This document shows positions 1 through 7,804 of a stretch of 21,868 nt of DNA, piece after piece; positions within the stretch are counted from its first letter, which is position 1; each line of letters begins with the position of its first letter. Location of the stretch: NCBI GenBank assembly GCA_002428325.1, contig DIVR01000048.1, forward strand, positions 1-21,868, written 5' to 3'. The stretch is from a bacterium UBP4_UBA6127. GTDB lineage: Bacteria > UBP4 > UBA4092. Below the pieces are notes generated by a model, which had not been told where the DNA came from, made no database searches, and saw nothing but the letters and a program-made list of their open reading frames with translations. The position numbers and the translations under genes are program-made.

Positions 1-1
1 C

Positions 2-97
2 TTCCAATACCTCGATATTATCGACTTGTTGGATTTAAATCCTTCTCTCCCGGCAAAACCTCCTGAGCCTGATCCACAGCTCTATCTGTTCAATTAA
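2..97 (+). CDS. 3' end of an unidentified protein gene (partial)
   Basis: A reading frame is open from the left edge to a TAA at 95-97. It encodes 31 residues, ending ...PEPDPQLYLFN. A hairpin with a T-run overlaps the stop, as expected for the end of a transcription unit. The tail is rich in proline and leucine with no recognisable domain, so no function is proposed. The call rests on the open frame plus the terminator; about 95 bases without a stop could arise by chance. Confidence 0.45.
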   Translation, partial: FQYLDIIDLLDLNPSLPAKPPEPDPQLYLFN

Positions 98-110
98 GCT
101 GTTTTTTTAT
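76..110 (+). terminator. Probable intrinsic terminator of the left-edge gene
   Basis: A 6-bp stem, ACAGCT (76-81) with AGCTGT (97-102), has a 15-nt loop. A run of seven T (102-108) follows directly. The stem is short, so confidence is moderate. It overlaps the stop codon at 95-97. Confidence 0.45.
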
Positions 111-177
111 TGGACACTAGTGATTAAGAATAATTATTGAACTGTTTTTTAAATCCAGCTTTTTACCTGTAATTAAC

Positions 178-195
178 TTTTGACAGCTGTCAAAA
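178..195. promoter_or_regulatory. 18-bp perfect palindrome, possible operator
   Basis: TTTTGACAGCTGTCAAAA is a perfect palindrome centred between 186 and 187. It lies about 80 bp upstream of the DUF21/CBS gene and about 35 bp upstream of that gene's likely -35 box. Length and symmetry fit a binding site for a dimeric regulator. I cannot assign it to a regulator family. It contains a TTGACA hexamer, but no good -10 box follows at 16-18 bp. Confidence 0.4.
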
Positions 196-230
196 CGACC
201 CCTTCTCTAACTACCTCAAAAGGATAGAAA

Positions 231-259
231 TTGCCGAGTCGGCTAATTTTTGATACGAT
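231..259 (+). promoter_or_regulatory. Sigma70-like promoter of the DUF21/CBS gene
   Basis: TTGCCG (231-236), a 17-bp spacer and TACGAT (254-259) form a promoter. TGA directly before the -10 gives an extended -10. Transcription would start near 266, leaving only about 10 nt before the ATG at 277. The spacer holds an odd palindrome, GCCGA-G-TCGGC (233-243), which could be an overlapping operator. Confidence 0.55.
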
Positions 260-276
260 AACTTTGGAAATGCTAT

Positions 277-1587
277 ATGAATGACCTACTACTCTCTATA
301 CTAAAAATCAGCACCATCATCGGATTGGTGCTGATAAATGCTTTTTTTGTTGCTTGTGAATTTGCTGTTGTAAAAGTACGCCGAACCCGAATTGATACCC
401 TGGCCCAACTGGGAGATTTTCGGGCTAAAATAGCCGAAAAAATCCTCACCCAGATGACGGCCTATTTATCCGGAGCCCAAGTCGGGATTACAATTGCCAG
501 CCTGGGATTGGGATGGCTGGGTGAACCCTATGTGGCCCATGTCATAAATCCTCTGTTAAAACTCATAGGGCTGACGAACCCTTCGCTCATTTCCGGTATT
601 GCGACCTTTCTTGGATTTTCTATCATCACCACGGCACACATTGTTTTGGGTGAACAGGCCCCCAAGGCTTTTTCAATAGAATTTGCCGAAAAGACCTGTT
701 TATGGATTGCCCTGCCGTTTCATGTATTTTATAAAGGTTTTTATCCCGTCATCTGGATATTGAATTCCGCCTCGACATTGACCCTGAAAATGCTGCGGTT
801 GCCCCCGGCTACTGATAAGGAATTGTCTCTTTCCCCGGAGGAATTACGGATTATTGTTACCGAATCCGGCGCTAGCGGACAGCTCTCGGCAGTTGGGACC
901 CAGCTTATGCAGAGAGTCCTGACTTTCACCACCCGAACCGTTAAAGAAATCATGATTCCCCGAACGAATATTATTGCTGTCGATATCCATGAAAACCCGG
1001 AACGTATTATGGATACGGTCATAGAGAGCGGCTACTCACGTATGCCGGTCTATGACCAGACCCTCGATAAGATCCTGGGCATTGTCTATACCAAAGACCT
1101 TCTGGCGGCCTCAGAAAACCGGTCCCTGATTCATGTATCAGATATCATGCGTTCTGCTTATTTTATTCCTGAAAGCATGAAAGTCGGCCAGTTGCTAAGA
1201 GAATTCCAAAAAAGGAAAATCCATATGGCCATCGTGGTTGATGAATATGGAATGACCTCAGGATTGGCAACCCTGGAAGATGTTGTTGAGGAAATTGTCG
1301 GAGAAATCCAGGATGAATACGATACGGAAGAAGAGCGAATCCAGAAAATGGCTGATGGTTCTTTAATCGTCGATGGGACGATGGGAACCAATGACCTGAC
1401 CCAGTACCATGGGATACATTTCCCTGATTCCGATGATTTCGAATCAGTGGGTGGATTTATTCTATCCAAGCTGGGAAAAATCCCCACCGGTGGAGAATCA
1501 ATCCAATACCGTGACCATGTTTTCATTGTGGCAGATGTCCACCAGAACCGGGTTAATAAAGTTAAAATCATGCTGAAAAAGAAATAA
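277..1587 (+). CDS. DUF21/CBS/CorC_HlyC family membrane protein (CNNM/HlyC-type)
   Basis: The protein has 436 residues and the standard architecture of this family. An N-terminal DUF21 membrane domain covers about residues 1-200, with hydrophobic segments near 8-30, 62-85, 103-125 and 138-160. A CBS pair covers about 215-335, including the stretch VVDEYGMTSGLATLEDVVEEIVGE. A C-terminal CorC_HlyC domain covers about 350-432. Family members are inner-membrane proteins linked to Mg2+/Co2+ efflux or regulation; the old hemolysin label is historical. The transported ion cannot be read from sequence. The ATG at 277 has only a weak GGA site. A promoter ends about 18 bp upstream, so the mRNA leader would be very short. 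The next gene starts 108 nt downstream on the same strand and need not be co-transcribed. Confidence 0.9.
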   Translation: MNDLLLSILKISTIIGLVLINAFFVACEFAVVKVRRTRIDTLAQLGDFRAKIAEKILTQMTAYLSGAQVGITIASLGLGWLGEPYVAHVINPLLKLIGLTNPSLISGIATFLGFSIITTAHIVLGEQAPKAFSIEFAEKTCLWIALPFHVFYKGFYPVIWILNSASTLTLKMLRLPPATDKELSLSPEELRIIVTESGASGQLSAVGTQLMQRVLTFTTRTVKEIMIPRTNIIAVDIHENPERIMDTVIESGYSRMPVYDQTLDKILGIVYTKDLLAASENRSLIHVSDIMRSAYFIPESMKVGQLLREFQKRKIHMAIVVDEYGMTSGLATLEDVVEEIVGEIQDEYDTEEERIQKMADGSLIVDGTMGTNDLTQYHGIHFPDSDDFESVGGFILSKLGKIPTGGESIQYRDHVFIVADVHQNRVNKVKIMLKKK

Positions 1588-1695
1588 TCAATACATGCCT
1601 GCCTCTTTGTTTCATTATTCTAAAACGCGCTGAAAAGTCCCTTTTCGATATGGTAAGATAAATACCGTTCATCAGTTGAAAGGATACTTGATAAA

Positions 1696-3441
1696 ATGAG
1701 CTTGTCTATCACAGAAACGCCTAATGAATTAACCAAAGATATTGATATTGCATCCCCTTTAGAAATAGTTAGAATCTTACGACAGACTGATTCTCAGATT
1801 TATAATGGGTACCTGGGTTTCCCGGGTTTTCAGGACTCGGAATCTCTTAATGCCATCTCCAATTGCATCAGAAAAACTCATGCCATCCTAAGAGCCCCCG
1901 GGAAGAAAGTCATTATTTTAGCCGGAGCCGGCACCAGTGGACGGTTAGGCATGTTTACGGCCAGAGATTATAATCCAGCCATAAAAAAAGCTTTCGGTGA
2001 AAAGAATCTCATCAAATATCTTATGGCAGGTACCAATAAAGCCTTAATCGCCGCGCAGGAAGGTTCTGAAGATGATGCCATTCATGCTGTTGAAGAATTA
2101 AAGGCCCTAATTGGTGATGCAAAGCATGTTGCTTATATCGGTGTTACCTGTGGAATGTCTGCCCCTTATGTAGCCGGGCAGCTAAATTACCTGTTAAATG
2201 AATTTGAGGGAAAACGGCTCAAAGGATATGCGGGACTGATGGGTTTTAACCTTTTGAGCAGAGCCAGAAATGTCCCCATTGAACAATGGGATAAAACCTT
2301 TAAAGAGGTCTCTGACCGAACCTCTCGGAGTCCTTTTGGCATTATCCTGAACCCGATCACCGGGCCGGAACCGGTGACCGGTTCCACTCGAATGAAATCC
2401 GGAACCTCTACTAAACTGCTCCTGGATATGATTTTCAATTTTTGCATCCAACCTTCCCAGGATATCTCATCCGACCTGAAATCTTTTATGAAAGATTTTG
2501 AAACCACTCGGACTGCTGTTTACGATCAACAGCTACCCATCTCTGAATTAATAAAAAAAGGGGGAGAGACTCTTTCCTCCAAGGGACATATTTATTACCT
2601 GGGAAAAGCACCTTATGGAATTCTAAGCCTGGTAGATGCTTCAGAATGCCCCCCAACCTTCGGAGCTGATTTTGAAGATGTTCGAGGTTTTCTGGAAGGG
2701 GGCTGGAATACCCTTCTTGGCAAGGGAAACGATTTAAGCCATATAAGTACGATCCATCGCATTGGAGTGGAAGAATTCATAACCGGCAAACTACCCAATC
2801 TCACGGAAAAAGACATAGTTATTGTCTTAGGTGAAGGAGCCCCGGAAAAAGTCCTTCAGCAAAAAGTGACTCAGGGGATGTCCCAGCTTAATGGAGTTTG
2901 GAACTGGAAAAAGATTTTAAGTGCATCAAAGAAAAAGAAAGCCACCACCGCTTTAGTCGCTCTTCAAACCACCCATTCTTCTGCCTCCGGAAGGAAATTT
3001 GCCGGGATTGATGTTGTCATCTCTCCCATCGTCCCGCTTCCCCTTCATTTCAGGGAAATCGCCGCCAAACTGATTTTAAATGCCATCACAACCGGAGCTC
3101 ATATCCTGACAGGTAAAGTCTATCAAAACCGAATGGTGGATTTAAAAATCAGCAATAATAAACTTTTCTTCAGGACTATCCAGATTATTTCAGCGATCAT
3201 GAAAGCCGATGAAAGAGTAGCTCGGGATTCCATGCTCAAATCGATATATGAGACGGATGTCCTTACCCCGGAAATATTGGAAGCTCCCATCTCTGACCAT
3301 ATCAACAAGGCTACAGGAAAGACCAAAGTAGTTCCCAAAGCCCTCCTTCTGGCAACAGGAAACTTTACTTATAAAAAGGCATCTGAAGCTATAAAAAAAG
3401 AACCCATTGTCCGGCATATCATCCAGAAATGGGCTCTCTAG
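1696..3441 (+). CDS. Tandem-SIS protein of the MurQ / glucokinase-regulatory-protein (GKRP) type
   Basis: The protein has 581 residues, about twice a normal MurQ (about 300) and close to animal GKRP. The N-terminal half carries MurQ signatures: GAGTSGRLG (77-85), QEGSEDD with the likely catalytic-acid position E122, and GPEPVTGSTRMKSGTSTK (223-240). The second half contains another SIS-like domain, including DASECPPTFGADF and a conserved-looking DVRGF stretch. MurQ cleaves the lactyl ether of N-acetylmuramic acid 6-phosphate during wall recycling. GKRP binds sugar phosphates and inhibits glucokinase. The retained motifs make etherase activity or phosphosugar binding plausible, but I cannot choose between them. 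No murein-recycling or sugar-kinase gene is adjacent. An AGGA site lies about 11 nt before the ATG. The gene ends 15 nt from the convergent fabD stop. Confidence 0.8.
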   Translation: MSLSITETPNELTKDIDIASPLEIVRILRQTDSQIYNGYLGFPGFQDSESLNAISNCIRKTHAILRAPGKKVIILAGAGTSGRLGMFTARDYNPAIKKAFGEKNLIKYLMAGTNKALIAAQEGSEDDAIHAVEELKALIGDAKHVAYIGVTCGMSAPYVAGQLNYLLNEFEGKRLKGYAGLMGFNLLSRARNVPIEQWDKTFKEVSDRTSRSPFGIILNPITGPEPVTGSTRMKSGTSTKLLLDMIFNFCIQPSQDISSDLKSFMKDFETTRTAVYDQQLPISELIKKGGETLSSKGHIYYLGKAPYGILSLVDASECPPTFGADFEDVRGFLEGGWNTLLGKGNDLSHISTIHRIGVEEFITGKLPNLTEKDIVIVLGEGAPEKVLQQKVTQGMSQLNGVWNWKKILSASKKKKATTALVALQTTHSSASGRKFAGIDVVISPIVPLPLHFREIAAKLILNAITTGAHILTGKVYQNRMVDLKISNNKLFFRTIQIISAIMKADERVARDSMLKSIYETDVLTPEILEAPISDHINKATGKTKVVPKALLLATGNFTYKKASEAIKKEPIVRHIIQKWAL

Positions 3442-3456
3442 AACTCTTTGAAATAA

Positions 3457-4389
3457 TTAACTAATAAGACTAAACACAGTTTCTAAAGCGGGGCTGTCGC
3501 CAGTGGAATAGGTGACAGCCTCTTTAAGTGTCTTTTTCACTAATCCCGTTAAGACAGTGCCTGAACCGACTTCTATCAATTCTGTTATACCCAGGCCCTG
3601 CATTTCATAAAGGCTGTCTTCCCAGTATACGGAGGAAACCATCTGAGCCTTCAAGGCTTCCCTCAGAACCGCACCTGAAGTCGATGCTTTTGCCGTAGTA
3701 TTAGAGATAACCGGGAACTGGGCATCTTTAAATTCAGTGGTATCCAGAAGGTTTGAGAATTTTTCATTCGCTTCTTTTAAAAGAGGGGAATGGAATCCAC
3801 CGCTGACAGGCAGTGGGATTGCTTTCTTTTTCATTTCTTTTAATGTGGATACAGCTGCTTGAACAGCGGGTATTTCTCCAGAAATGACAATCTGACCGGG
3901 ACAATTATAGTTAGCTACCACCACCACCCCAATGGACTGGGATATTTCTTCACAAAGGGATTTCACCTCATTTGCAGGCATACCAAGAACAGCTGCCATC
4001 GTTCCGGGAACACTCTGAGCTGCTTCGGCCATCAATTTTCCTCTTTGGGAAACCAGTTTCAATCCCGTTTCAAAATCAATCACCCCAGCGGCTGCCAGAG
4101 CTGAATATTCACCCAATGAATGGCCGGCCACACAAGTTGGAACAGATAGCCCTTTTTCCTTCAGGACTTCATAGGCCGCCAGACTCACAGTATAGAGTGC
4201 CGGTTGAGCATTTTGGGTAAGCTTGAGCTGGTCTTCCGGACCCTCAAAACAAAGTATTTTTAATGAATACCCTAAAATCTCATCGGCTTTATCCATCATA
4301 GATTTGGCAGATGGATAAACATCATAAAGATACTTACCCATTCCAACTGTTTGGGAACCCTGACCGGGAAAAATAAAGGCTCTACTCAT
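3457..4389 (-). CDS. fabD: Malonyl-CoA:ACP transacylase
   Basis: FabD moves the malonyl group from CoA to acyl carrier protein, supplying the extender unit for cytosolic type II fatty-acid synthesis. The 310-residue length is typical. Visible motifs are GQGSQ (9-13), the nucleophile motif GHSLGEYSA with Ser91, Arg116 in VSQRGKL, and His200 in GGFHSPLL. The start ATG at 4389 follows an AAAAGGAAAA site. It is the last gene of the YceD-rpmF-plsX-fabH-fabD operon. It is separated from fabH by an unusually long 242-nt leader with inverted repeats. fabG and acpP, often next in this operon, are absent; the following gene is convergent. Confidence 0.96.
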   Translation of the reverse strand: MSRAFIFPGQGSQTVGMGKYLYDVYPSAKSMMDKADEILGYSLKILCFEGPEDQLKLTQNAQPALYTVSLAAYEVLKEKGLSVPTCVAGHSLGEYSALAAAGVIDFETGLKLVSQRGKLMAEAAQSVPGTMAAVLGMPANEVKSLCEEISQSIGVVVVANYNCPGQIVISGEIPAVQAAVSTLKEMKKKAIPLPVSGGFHSPLLKEANEKFSNLLDTTEFKDAQFPVISNTTAKASTSGAVLREALKAQMVSSVYWEDSLYEMQGLGITELIEVGSGTVLTGLVKKTLKEAVTYSTGDSPALETVFSLIS

Positions 4390-4493
4390 AATAAGATATT
4401 TTCCTTTTTATCAAAAAATAATTTCAGAAGGAAGGTTTAGCGATAATCCAATAACTCTAATTCAAAGACCTACATCCAGCTGCATTCTACATT

Positions 4494-4613
4494 ATTTGAA
4501 GAAGATGGCAGGCATAGTATTACAACCCTATCGGGGGAAATTTCATCATATTTCCATCAGGAAACAACCCCATATTCCCATTCGATTAACCTTCTTCAAA
4601 TCAATGATGCCTG
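4494..4613 (-). promoter_or_regulatory. Possible structured leader of fabD with crossing inverted repeats
   Basis: Within the 242-nt fabH-fabD gap two inverted repeats interlock. One pairs CAGGCAT (4509-4515) with ATGCCTG (4607-4613). The other pairs ATTTGAAGAAG (4494-4504) with CTTCTTCAAAT (4591-4601). The order is crossing rather than nested, so the transcript could form a pseudoknot or two exclusive folds. A smaller hairpin (GGAAAT/ATTTCC) falls in the long loop. It matches no riboswitch class I can recognise. The rest of the gap shows no coding frame. Confidence 0.35.
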
Positions 4614-4631
4614 TAACTCAGGAAGTTATCC

Positions 4632-5642
4632 CTACCACCTGATAACACTGGAACCCCAGGTTAATCCACTCCCGAAAGCTACCAGAATAATAATATCGCC
4701 TCGTTTGATTCGACCTTCTTTAGCTGCCTCATCCAAGGCTATTCCAATTGAAGCCCCAGAAGTATTTCCATATCGGTCAATATTCACATAAACCTTTTCA
4801 TAAGGAATGCCAAACTTATCGGCAGAGGCTTTAATAATTCGGATATTAGCTTGATGAGGAATCATCAAGGCCACATCATCCGCAGATATTTCACAATCTT
4901 TCAATGCCCGCTCAATTGATTCACCCATAACCCGAACAGCAAATTTATATACTTCTTTGCCATCCATATAAATACAATTCTTTTTTTCTTCCAACAATTG
5001 GGGTGTAAGCGGTTCCCGGGAACCTCCCGCAGGGATATAAATCAAATCCGCTGCGCTTCCATTGGTTCCCATGTATTCGTAAATCAAACCCCGATTAGGA
5101 TGTCCTGCTTGCAGGACAATGGCTCCGGCACCATCACCAAATATCACACAGGTATTTCGATCAGACCAGTTCAAACTCCGGCTCATGACTTCAGCGCCGA
5201 TGACAATCGCATTTCGATATCCCTGCCCCAACATCAAATTTTTCACGATGCTTAAGGCATATACGATACCGGTACAAGCAGCGCTGATATCAAAAGCAAC
5301 AGCATTCTCGGCGCCCAGTTTATGCTGGACATAACAGGCCGTTGCCGGAAATACCACATCCGGTGTAATCGTAGCTACCACAATCAGATCGATTTCATCC
5401 GCTTTAAGGTGAGCCGATTTAAGAGCTTTCCTGGCCGCCTCACAGGCCAGATCAGAAGTCGATTGCCCCGGAGCAGCGATACGCCTTTCTTTAATTCCGG
5501 TCCGAGTAGTTATCCACTCATCGGTTGTATCGACTATCTTCTCTAAATCTAGATTGGTTAGTTTTTTTTCTGGGACATAAGAACCCGTCCCGATTACGGC
5601 AATACCGCCGTTTATTTTAGTTGATTGTTTTGACCCCGACAT
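4632..5642 (-). CDS. fabH: Beta-ketoacyl-ACP synthase III
   Basis: FabH condenses acetyl-CoA (or another short acyl-CoA) with malonyl-ACP to start fatty-acid synthesis. The length of 336 residues is normal. The Cys-His-Asn triad is present: Cys123 in SAACTG, His263 in PHQANIR and Asn293 in RYGNTSGAS. The C-terminal TWGSSVIRW matches the family end. The ATG at 5642 gives the expected N-terminus (IGTGSYVPEKKLTN at 17-30). No Shine-Dalgarno site is visible, because a hairpin with an AT-rich arm ends 2 nt upstream. Translation may depend on unfolding of that hairpin or on an unusual transcript start. Substrate chain preference cannot be judged from sequence. Confidence 0.96.
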   Translation of the reverse strand: MSGSKQSTKINGGIAVIGTGSYVPEKKLTNLDLEKIVDTTDEWITTRTGIKERRIAAPGQSTSDLACEAARKALKSAHLKADEIDLIVVATITPDVVFPATACYVQHKLGAENAVAFDISAACTGIVYALSIVKNLMLGQGYRNAIVIGAEVMSRSLNWSDRNTCVIFGDGAGAIVLQAGHPNRGLIYEYMGTNGSAADLIYIPAGGSREPLTPQLLEEKKNCIYMDGKEVYKFAVRVMGESIERALKDCEISADDVALMIPHQANIRIIKASADKFGIPYEKVYVNIDRYGNTSGASIGIALDEAAKEGRIKRGDIIILVAFGSGLTWGSSVIRW

Positions 5643-5644
5643 AT

Positions 5645-5708
5645 AATAAAATTATACAACAAGACCGCCTTCACCATGAAATGGAAAGGCGGTCTGTATA
5701 ATTTTATT
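5645..5708 (-). terminator. Large hairpin between plsX and fabH (terminator or attenuator)
   Basis: A long inverted repeat starts 9 nt after the plsX stop. The outer arms are 13 bp, 5645-5657 and 5696-5708, and are A- and T-rich. The inner arms are 10 bp, AGACCGCCTT (5662-5671) and AAGGCGGTCT (5686-5695). A 4-nt bulge and a 14-nt loop separate them. A GC-rich core followed by an A/T-rich arm is what a bidirectional intrinsic terminator looks like. On the minus strand the T-rich arm ends 2 nt before the fabH ATG, so it must be partly read through or act as an attenuator. Confidence 0.6.
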
Positions 5709-5717
5709 TAGTTCGTA

Positions 5718-6716
5718 TTATTCTTCAACCGGTTTTATTTCAGCGGCTATTCTCTGGTTCACATCATGGTTAAGATATTCCATGCAGGACCGAATGGCAT
5801 TGGCAATCGCCTTGGCATTAGAACGGCCGTGGCAGACAAAGCTGGTCCCATTGATACCCAGAAGCTGGACACCGCCATATTCTGAATAATCGACTTTCTT
5901 CTGGAACCGTTCAAACGCTGATTGGATAGCTGAATAATCATTCCCATTCGCTAAGACGGGTCCCATTTCTGCCATCAGAGATCGGAGTATCATCTTGGCC
6001 AGGCCTTCGCCGAACTTTAAGATGACGTTACCGACAAATCCATCACAGACGACGACATCGACTCCACCTTTGGGAATATCCCGACCCTCAACATTCCCAA
6101 TAAAGTTAAGAGGCAATCCCGCTAATAAATCATGGGTCTTGCTGGTCAGGTCATTTCCTTTTTCTTTTTCTTCGCCGATACTGAGCAACCCAATGGTAGG
6201 ATTCTGTTTCCCCAGCACATTTTCATAATAGACTTTGCCCATTATTGCAAAATGCACTAAATGCTGGGGCCGGCAATCGACATTAGCTCCTACATCGAGG
6301 AGAACACAGGGATCTTGAATCGTCGGGATGGTAGCCGCTAATGCCGGGCGGCTAATACCTTGCAACCTGCCTATTTTAAAAAGGGAAGCCGCCATCACCG
6401 CACCCGTATTACCGGCAGATATAAAACCCTCCGCCATTTTCTGACTGACCAATTCAACTCCGACGCAGATTGAGGAATTCTTTTTTTGTTTTAAAGCCAT
6501 GGCTGGGGAATCATTCATCCCAATGACTTCATCACAATGTACTATAGAAATCCTGGGATTGGACTCTCCGCCTAATTCGGCTAATTTGGGTTTGATCAGG
6601 TTTTCCTGACCGACCAAGATTATTTCTACACCATACTTTTCGGTAGCTATCAAAGCACCTTCAATTTCTGAAGCAGGCGCATGATCGCTCCCCATTGCGT
6701 CCAGGACTATTTTCAT
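5718..6716 (-). CDS. plsX: Phosphate acyltransferase PlsX
   Basis: PlsX converts acyl-ACP and phosphate to acyl-phosphate, the donor used by PlsY in the first step of phospholipid synthesis. It is a peripheral, membrane-associated cytosolic enzyme. The 332-residue length fits. The family N-terminus MKIVLDAMGSDHAP is present. So are SAGNTGAVMAAS (about 101-112) and the glycine-rich VVCDGFVGNVILKFGEG segment. The ATG at 6716 is preceded by AGGT. It starts 17 nt after the rpmF stop, in the widely conserved order DUF177-rpmF-plsX-fabH-fabD, which supports the call. Confidence 0.96.
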   Translation of the reverse strand: MKIVLDAMGSDHAPASEIEGALIATEKYGVEIILVGQENLIKPKLAELGGESNPRISIVHCDEVIGMNDSPAMALKQKKNSSICVGVELVSQKMAEGFISAGNTGAVMAASLFKIGRLQGISRPALAATIPTIQDPCVLLDVGANVDCRPQHLVHFAIMGKVYYENVLGKQNPTIGLLSIGEEKEKGNDLTSKTHDLLAGLPLNFIGNVEGRDIPKGGVDVVVCDGFVGNVILKFGEGLAKMILRSLMAEMGPVLANGNDYSAIQSAFERFQKKVDYSEYGGVQLLGINGTSFVCHGRSNAKAIANAIRSCMEYLNHDVNQRIAAEIKPVEE

Positions 6717-6733
6717 AGAATACCTGATTTCAA

Positions 6734-6907
6734 TTAAACTTCGACGACTTTGCGCGCCTTATAATAACCACAGGAATTACATGCCCGGTGCGGCAATTTG
6801 GCCGAACCGCAACGAGGACACTCAGACAAAGCGACAGAACGAATTTTGTCTTGGGCTTTACGGCTTCTCTTCTTTGATCGGAATACTCTTCTTTTAGGAA
6901 CTGGCAC
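6734..6907 (-). CDS. rpmF: 50S ribosomal protein L32
   Basis: This small gene encodes 57 residues from a GTG start at 6907, behind a strong GGAGGTG site. The product begins MPVPKRRVFRSKKRSRKAQ, the typical basic L32 N-terminus. Four cysteines follow in two pairs, CPRC (30-33) and CNSC (43-46). This is the zinc-binding (C+) form of L32. The protein sits in the large ribosomal subunit. It lies between the DUF177 gene and plsX, its usual place. A 66-residue frame overlapping it on the same strand is spurious. Presence of the cysteines suggests zinc-replete expression; a zinc-free paralogue, if any, would lie elsewhere. Confidence 0.96.
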   Translation of the reverse strand: MPVPKRRVFRSKKRSRKAQDKIRSVALSECPRCGSAKLPHRACNSCGYYKARKVVEV

Positions 6908-6958
6908 AGGAACACCTCCATAAAATGCAATAACTCATATATAACCCGGATTCAGAAC

Positions 6959-7480
6959 TTAGTTAAATTTAAGTCCCTTCAATTTCCGGAACGGGTTCGA
7001 ATCATCCTCTTCTCGGCATTGGCATTTCACGAGATTGAGGTTACTTCCACAATTAGGGCAAAGCCCGAGGCATTGCTCAGAACATAATGGTCGCATGGGA
7101 AGGCTTAAAATCAAACTCTGACGGATGGGGTCATTTAAGTCTAAGTCAACTCCCTCATACCATTCTACATCCAATTCATCGGGTTTAAGTTCCTCTTCCT
7201 TCAAGGAAGGGGTTTCATCAGCCAATGAACGAAAATCATATCGTATTTCACCCTGAATCTTTACCGGGGCAGATTCCAGGCATCGGGAACATACCATTTT
7301 AACAACGGTTTCCAACTTGCCTTCAATCAATACCTGGGAGTGTCTTTTAAATACCAGGGCTTCTACACGAACCGGCATCAAGATTTCCGGAAGGTTCGGA
7401 TCCGGTCCAATTTCCGAAGCTTGCACTTCGAAGGAGATTGTCGTCGAGCCTTCCGCGAGGGTAGTCATATCTAATTTCAT
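6959..7480 (-). CDS. DUF177 / YceD-like protein
   Basis: The protein has 173 residues and a DUF177 fold signature: CSRCLE (64-69), then an acidic middle with DLNDPIRQSLILSLPMRPLC. The C-terminal part has a cysteine cluster, C133, C137, C141, C144, C153 and C155, likely to bind metal. Family members are encoded next to rpmF across bacteria, and in E. coli and plants are linked to 23S rRNA accumulation. That role is inferred here from family and context. The ATG at 7480 follows AAGGAAT. It is the first gene of the operon, 78 nt or so from the transcription start of a consensus promoter. Confidence 0.9.
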   Translation of the reverse strand: MKLDMTTLAEGSTTISFEVQASEIGPDPNLPEILMPVRVEALVFKRHSQVLIEGKLETVVKMVCSRCLESAPVKIQGEIRYDFRSLADETPSLKEEELKPDELDVEWYEGVDLDLNDPIRQSLILSLPMRPLCSEQCLGLCPNCGSNLNLVKCQCREEDDSNPFRKLKGLKFN

Positions 7481-7565
7481 TTCACGATTCCTTCATAGCG
7501 GCCCCTGATGGGCACACTATATTCCCTCGGGATTTTTTCTGATTCTAAATATATACAGAATTAAA

Positions 7566-7594
7566 ATTATAAAAAGCAACCGAGATTCTGTCAA
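7566..7594 (-). promoter_or_regulatory. Consensus sigma70 promoter of the rpmF-plsX-fabHD operon
   Basis: On the minus strand TTGACA (7594-7589), a 17-bp spacer and TATAAT (7571-7566) match the consensus at all 12 bases. Transcription should start near 7559, leaving a leader of roughly 80 nt before the DUF177 gene. Such a strong promoter fits an operon with a ribosomal protein gene. Confidence 0.9.
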
Positions 7595-7804
7595 GAAAAA
7601 AGCGATATTTACAGGTATTTTCTCTTCTCGGCATAATGACAGTCTATATTAAGATTATACCTTAAAAATCAGTACTTATCTCATTTATTTTCAATAATTA
7701 AATCAAATCCATCCCTATCCTAAGGGCAAATTGAGAGAAATCAAAGATATCAAAGAGGAGAAAACACCCAATATCCCCATCCAAGGCCAGTTGAATGCCA
7801 TAAA
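7595..7804. other. Non-coding gap between the operon promoter and the TPR gene
   Basis: AT-rich sequence with no convincing gene. A second TATAAT lies on the minus strand (7659-7654) but lacks a -35 box at the right distance. The motif ATATTGGGTGT occurs twice, once at the TPR stop and once about 40 bp further on. No clear terminator for the TPR gene is visible. Confidence 0.5.

Noticed and set aside
741..1571. Antisense frames within the DUF21/CBS gene and similar ones in recA, pckA and others
   Set aside because: They mirror strong coding frames, lack ribosome sites and show no protein-family features.
6730..6930. 66-residue frame on the minus strand over rpmF
   Set aside because: The other frame encodes an unmistakable L32 with its own ribosome site; the longer frame has no family features.
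7654..7659. Second TATAAT upstream of the fab operon
   Set aside because: No acceptable -35 hexamer at 15-19 bp; the consensus promoter at 7566-7594 explains expression.
7720..7804. In-frame hydrophobic continuation after the TPR stop codon (about 28 residues)
   Set aside because: No selenocysteine or readthrough signal is visible, and a short open stretch after a stop is expected by chance.
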